Below, piece by piece: positions 34,205-43,498 of a DNA stretch of 64,000 bases. Positions within the stretch are counted from its first letter, which is position 1. Each line of letters starts with the position of its first letter. The notes beneath the pieces are model-generated. The model worked only from the letters and a program-made list of their open reading frames with translations. It had not been told where the DNA came from and did not search any database. The position numbers and the translations under genes were made by a program. This DNA is from Streptomyces sp. PTY087I2 (GTDB taxonomy: Bacteria; Actinomycetota; Actinomycetes; Streptomycetales; Streptomycetaceae): contig NZ_LZRD01000008.1 in assembly GCF_001687325.1 (NCBI RefSeq), forward strand, positions 124,001-188,000. The letters run 5' to 3'.

Positions 34205-35332
34205 TTACGCGTACGGGCTGTCGGCGCCCGCGGCGGCGGGCTTCGGGGCCCTGGCGGGGCAGCAGCCGACGGGACAGAGGTCGTGGGAAGGCCCCAGCGA
34301 GCCCAGGGCACAGCGCTCCACCGCCCGGCCGCGCTCGCTCGCGGCGCGCTCCAGGACCAGGTCCCGGACGGCAGCGGCGAAGCGCGGGTCGTCGCCCACG
34401 GTGGCGGAGCGGCGGACCGGCAGACCGAGCTCGGCGGCCTTGGCGGTGGCCTCGGTGTCGAGGTCGTACAGCACCTCCATGTGGTCCGAGACGAAGCCGA
34501 TGGGCGCCATCACGACCGCCGGGACGCCCTCGCCGTGCAGGGTCTCCAGGTGGTCGCAGATGTCGGGCTCCAGCCACGGGATGTGCGGGGCGCCGCTGCG
34601 GGACTGGTAGACGAGCTGCCAGGGGTGCTCGACACCGGTCTCCTCGCGCACCGCCTCGATGATCAGCCGGGCGACGTCCAGATGTTCCGCGACGTACGCG
34701 CCGCCCTCGCCGTGCGCCTCCATGGGGCCGGAGGCGTCGGCGGCGGAGGTCGGGACGGAGTGGGTGGTGAACGCGATGTGGGCGCCCGCCCGGACGTCCT
34801 CGGGGAGGTCGGCGAGCGAGGCGAGCACGCCGTCGGCCATGGGCCCGACGAAGCCGGGGTGGTTGAAGTAGTGGCGGAGCTTGTCGACCCGGGGCACATC
34901 GAGGCCCTCGGCCTCCAGGGCGGCCAGCGCGTCGGCGAGGTTCTCGCGGTACTGGCGGCAGCCCGAGTAGGAGGCGTACGCGCTGGTGGCGAGGACGGCG
35001 ATGCGGCGGTGCCCGTCGTCGGTCATCTCGCGCAGGACGTCGGTCAGATACGGGGCCCAGTTGCGGTTGCCCCAGTAGACCGGCAGGTCCAGGCCGTGGT
35101 CGGCGAAGTCCTTGCGCAGCGCGTCGAGCAGGGCCCGGTTCTGCGCGTTGATCGGGCTGACCCCGCCGAACAGGAAGTAGTGCTTGCCGACCTCCTTGAG
35201 GCGTTCCTCGGGGATGCCGCGGCCGCGGGTCACGTTCGCCAGGAACGGGACCACGTCGTCCGGGCCCTCGGGGCCGCCGAAGGAGAGCAGCAGCAGGGCG
35301 TCGTAGGGAGCGGGATCGCGCAGATCGGACAT
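34205..35332 (-). CDS. hemH: Ferrochelatase (coproporphyrin-type) with Fe-S cysteines
   Basis: 375-residue ferrochelatase, inserting Fe2+ into coproporphyrin III in the actinobacterial haem route. [15 protein letters not shown] opens the protein; THSVPTS holds the metal-site His and [13 protein letters not shown] is near the C-terminal third. Cysteines in SYSGCRQY and in the C-terminal tail [18 protein letters not shown] match the four 2Fe-2S ligands described for the mycobacterial enzyme. ATG at 35332. The adjacent importer and iron genes at the window start make iron use a theme, though this gene lies in the core part. Confidence 0.92.
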   Translation of the reverse strand: MSDLRDPAPYDALLLLSFGGPEGPDDVVPFLANVTRGRGIPEERLKEVGKHYFLFGGVSPINAQNRALLDALRKDFADHGLDLPVYWGNRNWAPYLTDVLREMTDDGHRRIAVLATSAYASYSGCRQYRENLADALAALEAEGLDVPRVDKLRHYFNHPGFVGPMADGVLASLADLPEDVRAGAHIAFTTHSVPTSAADASGPMEAHGEGGAYVAEHLDVARLIIEAVREETGVEHPWQLVYQSRSGAPHIPWLEPDICDHLETLHGEGVPAVVMAPIGFVSDHMEVLYDLDTEATAKAAELGLPVRRSATVGDDPRFAAAVRDLVLERAASERGRAVERCALGSLGPSHDLCPVGCCPARAPKPAAAGADSPYA

Positions 35333-35416
35333 GCCATCGATCCTGCCACCCGCCTCCGACAGGGCGGCAACCGACATCCGACGGTCCGTCGGGAAAGCGC
35401 GGAACGGCCGGTGACG

Positions 35417-35534
35417 GACCCGCCGGAACCGCTCCCCGGTCCGCGCGGAATCCGCTCCCCCGGTCCGTCCGGTATCCGCTCCCCGGCCCGTCCGGAATCC
35501 GGTGTTCAGGGCGTCCGGAATCCGGTGTCCGGGG
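35417..35534. repeat. Imperfect tandem repeats of 23-25 bases
   Basis: About five head-to-tail units share the pattern (T/C)CCGTCCGGAATCCGSTCCCCGG with substitutions. They lie between divergent hemH and the MFS gene, inside the probable promoter region of both. Each unit contains TCCGGA or a near variant. This could be a repeat-type regulatory array or simple slippage sequence. Confidence 0.6.
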
Positions 35535-35599
35535 CCTCCGCCCCCACGTAAGCTGTATGGGCCAGCTATACGCCTGACAGGCACGACCGGAGTACCCCC

Positions 35600-36844
35600 T
35601 TGCCCAGCCCCTACCGCGCCATCTTCTCCGCCCCCGGTACCAAGGGGTTCTCCGCCGCAGGCTTCCTCGGCCGGATGCCGCTGTCCATGATGGGCATCGG
35701 CGTCGTCACGATGATCTCCCAGCTCACCGGCCGCTACGGGCTGGCCGGGGCGCTGTCGGCGACGCTGGCGATGTCGGCCGCGGTCTGCGGCCCCCAGGTC
35801 TCCCGGCTGGTCGACCGCTACGGGCAGCGCCGGGTGCTGCGCCCGGTCACGCTGGTCGCGGTGGCGGCGGTGGCGGGTCTGCTGGTCTGTGCCCAGCAGG
35901 GGGCGCCGGAGTGGACGCTCTTCGTCTTCTCGGTGGGCGCGGGCTGTGTGCCGAGCGTGGGGTCGATGGTCCGGTCCCGCTGGGCGGAGATCTACCGGGG
36001 CTCCGCCCGGGATCTGCACACCGCGTATGCGTGGGAGTCGATCGTCGACGAGGTGTGCTTCATCTTCGGCCCGATCATCTCCATCGGTCTCTCCACCGCC
36101 TGGTTCCCGGAGGCCGGACCGCTGCTCGCCGCCGCCTTCCTGCTGGCCGGTGTCTTCTGGCTGACCGCGCAGCGCGCGACCGAGCCGGAGCCGCATCCGA
36201 AGTCGCAGCACACCGGAGGCTCGGCGCTGCGCTCGCGGGGGCTCCAGGTGCTGGTGGCCACCTTCGTGGCGACCGGTGCGATCTTCGGGGGCGTGGACGT
36301 GGTGACCGTGGCCTTCGCCGAGGAGCGCGGCCACAAGGCCGCGGCCTCCCTGGTGCTGGCCGTCTACGCGCTCGGCTCGTGTCTCGCGGGGGCCGTGTTC
36401 GGGCTGCTGCACCTGAAGGGGAACCCCGCGACCAGGTGGCTGGTGGGTGTCGGCGCGATGGCCGTGAGTATGATCCCCCTCCTACTGGCCGGGAACCTTC
36501 CGTTGCTGGCCGTGGCGCTCTTTGTCGCGGGCCTCGCCATCGCACCGACGATGGTCACCACCATGGCCCTCGTCGAAGCGCACGTACCGCGCACCAAGCT
36601 GACCGAGGGCATGACCTGGACCAGTACCGGGCTCGCGGTCGGAGTGGCGCTCGGCTCCTCGGCCGCCGGCTGGGTGGTCGACGCCGCCGGGGCGAAGGCG
36701 GGGTACGCGGTGCCCGTCGCGGCGGGAGCGCTCGCGGCGGCGGTGGCGTTCCTGGGATATCGCCGGCTGGCCGGGCCGGCTGCGACGGGAGGGCGCGGGG
36801 AAGATGACCGACACCTACGCACGGACGACGAGCGCGTGGCGTAA
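35600..36844 (+). CDS. MFS transporter
   Basis: 414-residue major facilitator with about twelve membrane helices. The loop between helices 2 and 3, [14 protein letters not shown], is the MFS motif A. The likely start is TTG at 35600, giving MPSPYRAIF. The C-terminal 25 residues are hydrophilic and overlap the start of the next gene by 41 bases. Substrate unknown; the sequence class is close to actinobacterial drug or sugar efflux MFS proteins. Confidence 0.85.
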   Translation: MPSPYRAIFSAPGTKGFSAAGFLGRMPLSMMGIGVVTMISQLTGRYGLAGALSATLAMSAAVCGPQVSRLVDRYGQRRVLRPVTLVAVAAVAGLLVCAQQGAPEWTLFVFSVGAGCVPSVGSMVRSRWAEIYRGSARDLHTAYAWESIVDEVCFIFGPIISIGLSTAWFPEAGPLLAAAFLLAGVFWLTAQRATEPEPHPKSQHTGGSALRSRGLQVLVATFVATGAIFGGVDVVTVAFAEERGHKAAASLVLAVYALGSCLAGAVFGLLHLKGNPATRWLVGVGAMAVSMIPLLLAGNLPLLAVALFVAGLAIAPTMVTTMALVEAHVPRTKLTEGMTWTSTGLAVGVALGSSAAGWVVDAAGAKAGYAVPVAAGALAAAVAFLGYRRLAGPAATGGRGEDDRHLRTDDERVA

Positions 36845-38123
36845 CTGGGCGGGCACCGTCACCGCCCGGCCCGCCCGCACCGAGTCGCCCGCATCCGTGG
36901 ACGAGCTCGCGGACGTGCTGCGCCGGGCGCACGCGGACGGTCTGAAGGTGAAGCCGGTCGGTTCGGGCCACTCCTTCACGGCGGCGGCCGCCACCGACGG
37001 GGTGCTGATCCGCCCCGACCTGCTCACCGGGATCCGGGGCATCGACCGTGAGGCGATGACCGTGACGGTGGAGGCGGGCACTCCGCTCAAGCGCCTCAAC
37101 ACCGCACTCGCCCGCGAGGGCCTGTCGCTCACGAACATGGGCGACATCATGGAGCAGACGATCGCCGGGGCGACCTCCACCGGTACGCACGGCACGGGCC
37201 GCGAATCAGCGTCCATATCCGCGCAGATCCGGGCGCTGGAGCTGGTCACCGCCGACGGCACGGTCATGGTCTGCTCGGCCGAGGAGAACCCGGAGATCTT
37301 CGCCGCGGCCCGGGTCGGGATCGGCGCCCTCGGGGTGATCACCGCCGTCACCCTCGCCGTGGAGCCGATCTTCCTGCTGACGGCCCGCGAGGAGCCGATG
37401 GGCTTCGACCGGGTCACCGCGGACTTCGACCAGCTCGTGGCCGAGAACGAGCACTTCGAGTTCTACTGGTTCCCGCACACCGGGAACTGCAACACCAAGC
37501 GCAACAACCGCAGCGCCGGTCCGGCCGCCCCGCCCGGCCGGGTGAGCAGCTGGATCGACGACGAGCTGCTGTCCAACGGGGTCTTCCAGGTGGCCTGTTC
37601 GCTCGGCCGCGCGGTCCCGGCGACGATCCCCTCGATCGCCAGGCTCTCCAGCCGGGCGCTGTCGGCGCGTACGTACACCGACATCCCTTACAAGGTGTTC
37701 ACCAGCCCGCGCCGGGTGCGGTTCGTGGAGATGGAGTACGCCGTTCCGCGCGAGCAGGCGGTGACGGTGCTGCGGGAGCTGAAGGCGATGGTCGAGCGGT
37801 CGCCGCTGAAGATCAGCTTCCCGGTCGAGGTGCGCACCGCTCCGGCCGACGACATCGCCCTGTCGACCGCGTCCGGCCGGGACAGCGCGTACATCGCCGT
37901 GCATCTCTACAAGGGCACGCCCCACCGCTCGTACTTCACCGCGGTCGAGCGGATCATGACGGCGCACGCCGGCCGGCCGCACTGGGGCAAGATCCACACC
38001 CGGGACGCGGCCTACCTGGCCGAGGTCTACCCGCGCTTCGGCGAGTTCACCGCGCTGCGCGACCGGCTGGACCCGGACCGCATGTTCGGCAACGACTATC
38101 TGCGGCGCGTGCTCGGCGACTGA
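36804..38123 (+). CDS. FAD-linked sugar-1,4-lactone oxidase (ALO/GULO family)
   Basis: 439-residue flavoprotein oxidase. The N-terminal FAD-binding (PCMH) domain has VGSGHSFT at about 52-59, where the His is the usual covalent FAD site, and TSTGTHGTGR near 131-140. The C-terminal ALO domain ends with KIHTRDAAYLAEVYPRF and LDPDRMFGNDYLRRVLG, typical of D-arabinono-1,4-lactone or L-gulonolactone oxidases. It overlaps the MFS gene by 41 bases, so expression is coupled. Exact sugar acid unknown; alditol oxidase is another member. Confidence 0.88.
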   Translation: MTDTYARTTSAWRNWAGTVTARPARTESPASVDELADVLRRAHADGLKVKPVGSGHSFTAAAATDGVLIRPDLLTGIRGIDREAMTVTVEAGTPLKRLNTALAREGLSLTNMGDIMEQTIAGATSTGTHGTGRESASISAQIRALELVTADGTVMVCSAEENPEIFAAARVGIGALGVITAVTLAVEPIFLLTAREEPMGFDRVTADFDQLVAENEHFEFYWFPHTGNCNTKRNNRSAGPAAPPGRVSSWIDDELLSNGVFQVACSLGRAVPATIPSIARLSSRALSARTYTDIPYKVFTSPRRVRFVEMEYAVPREQAVTVLRELKAMVERSPLKISFPVEVRTAPADDIALSTASGRDSAYIAVHLYKGTPHRSYFTAVERIMTAHAGRPHWGKIHTRDAAYLAEVYPRFGEFTALRDRLDPDRMFGNDYLRRVLGD

Positions 38124-38148
38124 GGACGGCATCGTTCCGTTACGCCGT

Positions 38149-38188
38149 CGGCCCCGGTCCCCCGCGCAATGGCGAGGGGCCGGGGCCG
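38149..38188. terminator. Terminator after the lactone oxidase gene
   Basis: CGGCCCCGG (38149-38157) pairs with CCGGGGCCG (38180-38188), extended by TCCCC/GAGGGG, between convergent genes. Confidence 0.7.
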
Positions 38189-38211
38189 AAGCGTTTCCGT
38201 CCGTACGTCGG

Positions 38212-39390
38212 TCACTCGGCGTCGGCGCCGGGCGGGGCCTGTTCGCCCTGGCCGGAGGTGACGCCCGTGCCGGTCGAGGGTTCGCCGGTGCCGGTGTCGC
38301 CGGAGTCCGACGGGGTGGGCCGCGTCGGCTCGGGCGTCGGCTCGGCGGATCCGGAGGGCGTCGGGGTGGGGGTGGGCCCGGTGGTCGGGTTCTCACCGCC
38401 CGTGCTCCGGCCGGGGTCCGGGCTCGTGCCGCCGGTGTCGCCGCCGTCCGTGGCGGGGGCGGATCCGGTGCCGTCGCCCGGGGTCGGGCTCTGCTCGTCC
38501 GCTCCCCCGTCCTTGCCGGTGTCCCCGGAGGGAGCGTGGTCGGCGGGTCCGGAGTCCCGGTCGCCGCCGCGCACGACGGAGCTGAGGGTGGTGCCCTGGC
38601 CGCCGCTGAGGTCGCTGCCCGAGATCAGTTCGAACGCGGTGATCCCGGCCATGGAGACCGCGAAGACCGCGGCGGCCGCGAGCGCGGGGCGCTTCCAGCC
38701 GCGCAGCCGGGTGCCGTGGGTGACGCCCTCGCCGAACGCGTCGTCGGGGACGGCGGCGGGCCGGTCCGCTCCGGCCCGCGGAAGCATCTGCGTACGGTCG
38801 TCGGCGCGCGGGATCACGTGCGTACGGTCGGCGTCGGCTCCGGCACCGAAGGCTCCGGGGGCTCCGGGGGCTCCGGCCGGCGGGACGCGGAGCATCCGGG
38901 TCCGCTCGTCGCCGAGGTTCAGCAGCTGCGTCCGGTCCGTGTCGAGCGGCCTCAGCACCTGCGTGCTCTCCGCGTCCGGGACAACGTGCGGGACCGTGCC
39001 CGGGCCGACCGTGGGAAGCACCGTGGTGGCGTCGTCCGTCGACTCCGGCCCCGTCGGCTCCGGCTCCGTCCGCTGCGCGGCGGCTCTGCGCCCGGCGGGC
39101 GTCGTCTCCTTGGTGTGCACGGTCACCTGGCGGCCCTCCGGGTGGGTCACCTGGACCGTCACCTCGCGGAGCTGCTCGCCGGTGCGGCGGAAGAAGTGCT
39201 GGAAGACCGAGCCGCCGCAGGTGGCGACGACGCTCATCACGCCCGCGCCGGCGATCGTGCCGTACACGCCCAGCTGCGAGGCCAGCACCGCTGCCGCGAC
39301 GGCCGCCACGGCGCTCCCGGCGACCTGCGGGAGACTCAGATCTATGCGCCTTTCCTTGGGTTCTGCGTCACTTTCCGGCTTCTGAACCAT
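38212..39390 (-). CDS. Membrane protein with threonine/proline-rich tail, unknown
   Basis: 392 residues. A hydrophobic alanine-rich segment lies at about 20-50 (QVAGSAVAAVAAAVLAS), then a charged region with several TQLL/TRML-like repeats (ESTQVLRPL, DRTQLLNLG, ERTRMLRVP, DRTHVIPRA, DRTQMLPRA) spaced 10-25 residues apart, a second membrane helix near 232-252, and a Ser/Thr/Pro/Gly-rich tail of about 130 residues. The DRTQ-type repeats with nearby Thr could be phosphorylation or FHA-binding sites. Divergent from sepH. No known family recognised. Confidence 0.75.
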   Translation of the reverse strand: MVQKPESDAEPKERRIDLSLPQVAGSAVAAVAAAVLASQLGVYGTIAGAGVMSVVATCGGSVFQHFFRRTGEQLREVTVQVTHPEGRQVTVHTKETTPAGRRAAAQRTEPEPTGPESTDDATTVLPTVGPGTVPHVVPDAESTQVLRPLDTDRTQLLNLGDERTRMLRVPPAGAPGAPGAFGAGADADRTHVIPRADDRTQMLPRAGADRPAAVPDDAFGEGVTHGTRLRGWKRPALAAAAVFAVSMAGITAFELISGSDLSGGQGTTLSSVVRGGDRDSGPADHAPSGDTGKDGGADEQSPTPGDGTGSAPATDGGDTGGTSPDPGRSTGGENPTTGPTPTPTPSGSAEPTPEPTRPTPSDSGDTGTGEPSTGTGVTSGQGEQAPPGADAE

Positions 39391-39801
39391 TACCAGCCCC
39401 TGCTTGACATCTCTCCCACCATGCAACAGGAAGGGACAAATGAGCGAAGTGGATAGTTCCGTTTCGGGTGATTGTGTGAAGCACAACACGCATCAGGGGC
39501 ATTTCGCGGAGAACTGGGTACCTCAACTCCCGCAGTCCGCGAGAACTTCGGCGGCGCGCCGGTCCACCCCGGTGGCCCGAATGGAGTACTGTGACGAGCC
39601 CTGGGGCGGACTCCGACGTGGGATTCCGCAGCTACACCGGAGGGGGCCGACGGCGGCACCCTAGGCGGGCGCACCAGGGCGAGCGCCCGACACGCCGGGC
39701 AATTTGGCAAGGTTGTGGCAGGCTGCACCCGGGCAGGTCACACTCGACTAGCGGAAGCAGCGACGCACGTGACGTCGGCAGGCACCACCCGGGAGGTCCC
39801 C
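39391..39801. other. Divergent promoter region before sepH
   Basis: 411 bases between the leftward membrane-protein gene and sepH. Promoters for both lie here. Short open frames on the plus strand (for example 39404-39664) lack a credible ribosome-binding site or family resemblance. No RNA gene or repeat recognised. Confidence 0.4.
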
Positions 39802-40899
39802 ATGCCCGAACTGCGTGTCGTGGCCGTCTCCAACGACGGCACACGACTGGTGCTCAAGGCTGCGGACAGCACGGAGTACACGCTTCCGATCGATGAGCGG
39901 CTGCGCGCCGCCGTGCGCAACGACCGCGCCCGGCTCGGCCAGATCGAGATCGAGGTGGAGAGCCACCTCCGCCCCCGCGACATCCAGGCCCGGATACGGG
40001 CCGGCGCCTCCGCGGAGGAGGTCGCCCAGTTCGCGGGCATCCCCGTCGACCGTGTACGCCGCTTCGAGGGCCCCGTGCTCGCGGAGCGCGCCTTCATGGC
40101 CGAGCGGGCCCGGAAGACTCCTGTGCGCCGTCCCGGCGAGAACACCGGCCCCCAGCTCGGCGAGGCGGTGCAGGAACGTCTCCTGTTGCGCGGCGCCGAC
40201 AAGGAAACCGTCCAGTGGGACTCGTGGCGCCGTGACGACGGCACCTGGGAAGTCCTGCTCGTCTACCGGGTCGCGGGCGAACCGCACTCGGCGAGCTGGA
40301 CGTACGACCCGCCGAGGCGGCTGGTCCAGGCGCTGGACGACGAGGCGCGCTCGCTGATCGGCGAGACCGACGACGTCGCCGCGCCGGAGCCCAGCTTCCC
40401 GTTCGTGCCCCGGATCGCCCGGCTGCCGCGCGACCGGCCGCTGGACCGGAGCCTCGACCGGCAGACCGACCGCGACCGCCCGCTGGACCGCGCCCTGGAC
40501 CGGCAGATCGAGCGGCCCGCGCCGGTCGCCGAGCCCGAGGAGTACGTGAGCAGCGCGTCGGCAGGTGAGCGTGACTCGCTGACCAGTCTGCTGGAGGCGG
40601 TGCCGAGCTTCCGGGGCGACATGGTCGTGCCCGAGCGGCCCACGCAGCCCGAGCCGCCCGCGCTGGAACCGGCGGAGGAGACGGAGGCGGATGAGCCGCC
40701 GGCCGCCGCTTCGGCCGCCGGTGCGGGGTCCGCGTACGCGGATGTGCTGATGCCCCGGGCGGTGGCCGGTCATCGCGACCGGCTGACCGGGACGACGGAC
40801 CGTCAGGCGGAGGCGGACGGGGTCCGGCCGGGCCGCCGGGCGGCCGTGCCGAGCTGGGACGAGATCGTCTTCGGCACCCGGCGCAAGAAGCAGGACTGA
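39802..40899 (+). CDS. sepH: SepH, FtsZ-associated septation protein
   Basis: 365 residues. The N-terminal DUF3071 domain (about 1-175) begins MPELRVVAVSNDGTRLVLKA and includes a helix-turn-helix-like ARIRAGASAEEVAQFAGIPVDRVRRFEGPVL near 68-98; SepH of Streptomyces uses this region in direct stimulation of FtsZ assembly during cell division. The centre carries a DR-rich repeat (RDRPLDRSLDRQ, then RDRPLDRALDRQ) at about 213-240. The C-terminus ends with the conserved-looking PSWDEIVFGTRRKKQD. ATG at 39802 with GGGAGG upstream. Monocistronic, closed by a strong terminator. Confidence 0.9.
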   Translation: MPELRVVAVSNDGTRLVLKAADSTEYTLPIDERLRAAVRNDRARLGQIEIEVESHLRPRDIQARIRAGASAEEVAQFAGIPVDRVRRFEGPVLAERAFMAERARKTPVRRPGENTGPQLGEAVQERLLLRGADKETVQWDSWRRDDGTWEVLLVYRVAGEPHSASWTYDPPRRLVQALDDEARSLIGETDDVAAPEPSFPFVPRIARLPRDRPLDRSLDRQTDRDRPLDRALDRQIERPAPVAEPEEYVSSASAGERDSLTSLLEAVPSFRGDMVVPERPTQPEPPALEPAEETEADEPPAAASAAGAGSAYADVLMPRAVAGHRDRLTGTTDRQAEADGVRPGRRAAVPSWDEIVFGTRRKKQD

Positions 40900-40919
40900 C
40901 CGGGGATGACCACCGGAGG

Positions 40920-40957
40920 GAGCGGGGGCCGTACGCGATGGCGTACGGCCCCCGCTC
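40920..40957. terminator. Terminator after sepH
   Basis: Perfect 17-base arms (40920-40936 and 40941-40957) with a 4-base loop GATG, between convergent sepH and the sulfurtransferase gene. Confidence 0.88.
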
Positions 40958-41028
40958 CGTCTCCGTGGTCCGCGTCCGCCCGGGCGGACGCGGCCCCGGT
41001 CGGGACCGGCCGGATCCGCCTTGCGGGA

Positions 41029-41859
41029 TTACTGGGGCTCGGGTCCGGTGGCGACCGGCCGGGAGGGGTCCGAGGACCACTCGGACCAGGAGCCCGGGTA
41101 GAGGACACCGGTGAACCCGGCGATCTCCAGGGCCAGCACCTCGTGCGCGCCGGAGACCCCGGATCCGCAGTAGACGCCCACGCCCTCGGTGCTGCTCTCC
41201 GCGCCCAGCCCGGCGAACCGTGCGGCCAGCTCCTCGGCCGGGAGGTAGCGCCCGTCCGCGCCGACGTTCTGCGTGGTCGGCGCGGAGACGGCCCCGGGGA
41301 TATGGCCGCCGACGCGGTCGATCGGCTCCACATCGCCCCGGTAGCGCTCGGCCGCCCGCGCGTCCAGCAGCAGACCCGACCGGGCGAAGGCCGCCGCGCT
41401 TTCCGCGTCCAGGGTGGGCAGGGCCCCCGGCTTCGGCCGGAAATCGCCCTCGGCGGGGCGCGGGATCTCCGTGGTGAGGTCACCGGTCCAGGCGGCGAGA
41501 CCGCCGTCCAGGACCCGGACGTTTTGGTGCCCGGTCCAGCGCAGCAGCCACCAGGCGCGGGCCGCGGCCCAGCCCTGCCCGCCGTCGTACACCACGACGG
41601 GGGTGTCCTGGCCGACCCCGGCCCGGCGCATCACGGACCCGAAGGCCTCCGGGTCCGGGAGGGGGTGGCGGCCGCCGTCGCCCGCCGGTCCGGCCAGCTC
41701 CTCGTCCAGGTCGACGAAGACCGCGCCGGGCAGATGGCCGGCCTCGTAGTCGGGGCGGCCGTTGGGGCCGCCGAGCTGCCAGCGGACGTCCAGGAGCACC
41801 GGGGGCGGGGACCCGGCCGACTCGCTCGCGCATGCGGATGCGGTGATGATGGGCTTCAT
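41029..41859 (-). CDS. Tandem-rhodanese sulfurtransferase
   Basis: 276 residues with two rhodanese domains. The first (about 1-130) lacks the catalytic Cys; the second (about 145-270) has the active loop YCGSGVSGAHEV. The CGSGV form is that of 3-mercaptopyruvate sulfurtransferases rather than CRKGVT of thiosulfate enzymes. ATG at 41859 chosen; a start three codons earlier is possible. It is a cytoplasmic sulfur-transfer enzyme, probably housekeeping. Confidence 0.88.
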   Translation of the reverse strand: MKPIITASACASESAGSPPPVLLDVRWQLGGPNGRPDYEAGHLPGAVFVDLDEELAGPAGDGGRHPLPDPEAFGSVMRRAGVGQDTPVVVYDGGQGWAAARAWWLLRWTGHQNVRVLDGGLAAWTGDLTTEIPRPAEGDFRPKPGALPTLDAESAAAFARSGLLLDARAAERYRGDVEPIDRVGGHIPGAVSAPTTQNVGADGRYLPAEELAARFAGLGAESSTEGVGVYCGSGVSGAHEVLALEIAGFTGVLYPGSWSEWSSDPSRPVATGPEPQ

Positions 41860-42095
41860 GGGTGCCATCCTCGCGCAGCGGGGCGGGCACCCGTAACAGC
41901 ATCGGAAGGGACGGCCCGTGGTGATCCGGCCGTCCTTCGTCGAGAACCCGGACGACGCGGCGCGGCCGGTGCGCCTCCCGCGCCGGGGGGTGCAAGCATC
42001 TGCACGGGGCACGCGGACCGCGTCCTGACCCGGGGCGGTGTCCCTGTCCCGTTCCCCCGTACGGCCACCACAACGGTCCGAGGAGAGAGAAGACG

Positions 42096-42872
42096 ATGAC
42101 CGAGGCTCCCGCCCGGCGCACGCCCGGAACACCTTGCTGGGTGAGTCTGATCGTGCACGGCCTGACCGCGACCCAGGAGTTCTACGGAGCCCTGTTCGAC
42201 TGGGAGTTCCGGCCGGGTCCCGAACAGCTGGGCCCCTACGTCCGGGGGCTGCTGCACGGCGAGGAGATCGCGGGCATCGGCCAGCTGCCGCCCGACCGGC
42301 ATCTTCCCATCGCCTGGACCACCTACCTCGCCACGGACGACGCCGACGCCACCGCGGAGGCCATCCGTTCCTGCGGCGGGACGGTCGCGGTCGGCCCGCT
42401 GGACGCGGGGGACGCCGGGCGGCTGGCGATCGCCTCCGACCCGAGCGGGGCGGTCTTCGGCATCTGGCAGGGCTTGCGCCACATCGGCACGACGATGACG
42501 GGCACACCCGGGACGCCCGTCTGGAACGAGCTGGTGACGCGGGAGACCTCGATGGTCGCGAAGTTCTACCAGACGGTCTTCGGTTACGAGACGGAGGCGG
42601 TGCTCTCCGCCGACTTCGACTACCAGACGCTGCATCTGGACAACGTGGCGGTGGCGGCCCTGCACGGGGTCGGCCACGCGCTGCCGCGCGACCGGGGGCC
42701 GCACTGGATGACGTACTTCGAGGTCGCCGACACCGACCGGGCCGCGGCCCGGGTGGTGGAGCTGGGCGGGCGCGTCCTCCAGCCGCCGCGCGAGGGGTCG
42801 AGCGGCAGACTGGCGACGGTCGCGGACCCGGAGGGGGCCGTGTTCACGATCGTCCGGTCGCCGGAAGGCTGA
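42096..42872 (+). CDS. VOC-superfamily protein with two glyoxalase-like domains
   Basis: 258 residues in two repeated VOC domains (about 10-125 and 135-255). Each has a beta-alpha-beta unit ending in a DPSGAVFGIWQ or DPEGAVFTIVR strand, as in glyoxalase/bleomycin-resistance proteins. The usual metal-binding His residues are not clearly conserved, so a binding rather than catalytic role is possible. ATG follows GAGGAGAGAG. No linked partner. Confidence 0.82.
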   Translation: MTEAPARRTPGTPCWVSLIVHGLTATQEFYGALFDWEFRPGPEQLGPYVRGLLHGEEIAGIGQLPPDRHLPIAWTTYLATDDADATAEAIRSCGGTVAVGPLDAGDAGRLAIASDPSGAVFGIWQGLRHIGTTMTGTPGTPVWNELVTRETSMVAKFYQTVFGYETEAVLSADFDYQTLHLDNVAVAALHGVGHALPRDRGPHWMTYFEVADTDRAAARVVELGGRVLQPPREGSSGRLATVADPEGAVFTIVRSPEG

Positions 42873-42909
42873 CCTCCGCCGTCCGGCCGCTTCCCCCCGG
42901 AAAGGCCCC

Positions 42910-42922
42910 GGGGGGGGGGGGG
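42910..42922 (+). repeat. G13 homopolymer between convergent genes
   Basis: Thirteen consecutive G residues lie three bases beyond the cold-shock gene stop and about 40 bases after the VOC gene. With CCCCCC at 42889-42894 it could form an imperfect hairpin. Length may vary between cells or be a sequencing uncertainty. Confidence 0.7.
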
Positions 42923-42925
42923 AGG

Positions 42926-43351
42926 TCAGGCCGAGTCCACCCAGCCGTGCGCCTGGGCCAGGCGGAGCAGACGCTGCCGTACGTGCTGCAACTGCGCGGC
43001 GGTCAGGGTGCCGTCCGCCTCGATGAGCGCCTCGGTCACCTCGCTCTGGAAATCCTGCGCGGTGAGGATGTCGCAGTCGCCCTCCTCCTCGTGCTCTGCC
43101 GGCCGGGCCGCCGCGCTGCTCCTGAGCGCCCGGGACGCCGGTGCGGCGGCCTGCCGCACCAAGCGGATCTCGCCCGCCTTGGGGCCCTTGTCGCCCGATT
43201 CCAGGAAGTACTCGACGCGCCGGCCGGACTGGTACAGGTACTTCTCCTCAAGAAGGTCGTTGGCGTGCATGAACACGTCCTCGTCGCCCTCGTCGGGGGC
43301 GATGAACCCATACCCGCGAACCTCGTCGAACCGCAGAATCTTCCCCGTCAT
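42926..43351 (-). CDS. Cold-shock-domain protein with C-terminal extension
   Basis: 141 residues. The N-terminal 65 residues are a CspA-type nucleic-acid-binding barrel: MTGKILRFDEVRGYGFIAPDEG with the RNP-like YGFI, and EDVFMHANDL. Normal cold-shock proteins stop near 67 residues; here 75 more follow, mostly charged then helical (LTAAQLQHVRQRLLRLAQAHGW). The ATG at 43351 is chosen because it begins the domain; the in-frame extension before it does not fit. The extension could dimerise or bind a partner. Confidence 0.85.
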   Translation of the reverse strand: MTGKILRFDEVRGYGFIAPDEGDEDVFMHANDLLEEKYLYQSGRRVEYFLESGDKGPKAGEIRLVRQAAAPASRALRSSAAARPAEHEEEGDCDILTAQDFQSEVTEALIEADGTLTAAQLQHVRQRLLRLAQAHGWVDSA

Positions 43352-43498
43352 CAACAACCGGAACACCTCCACCTCTACCGCACACACACAACAATTCCCG
43401 GAGTATAGCGAGACGGTCTCCGGGAGAAGAAACGACGGAACTGCGCTCAACAGACTTGCCGCGCAAGGCAGTTGGGGTTCTCGCTGACTGACGTTCCG

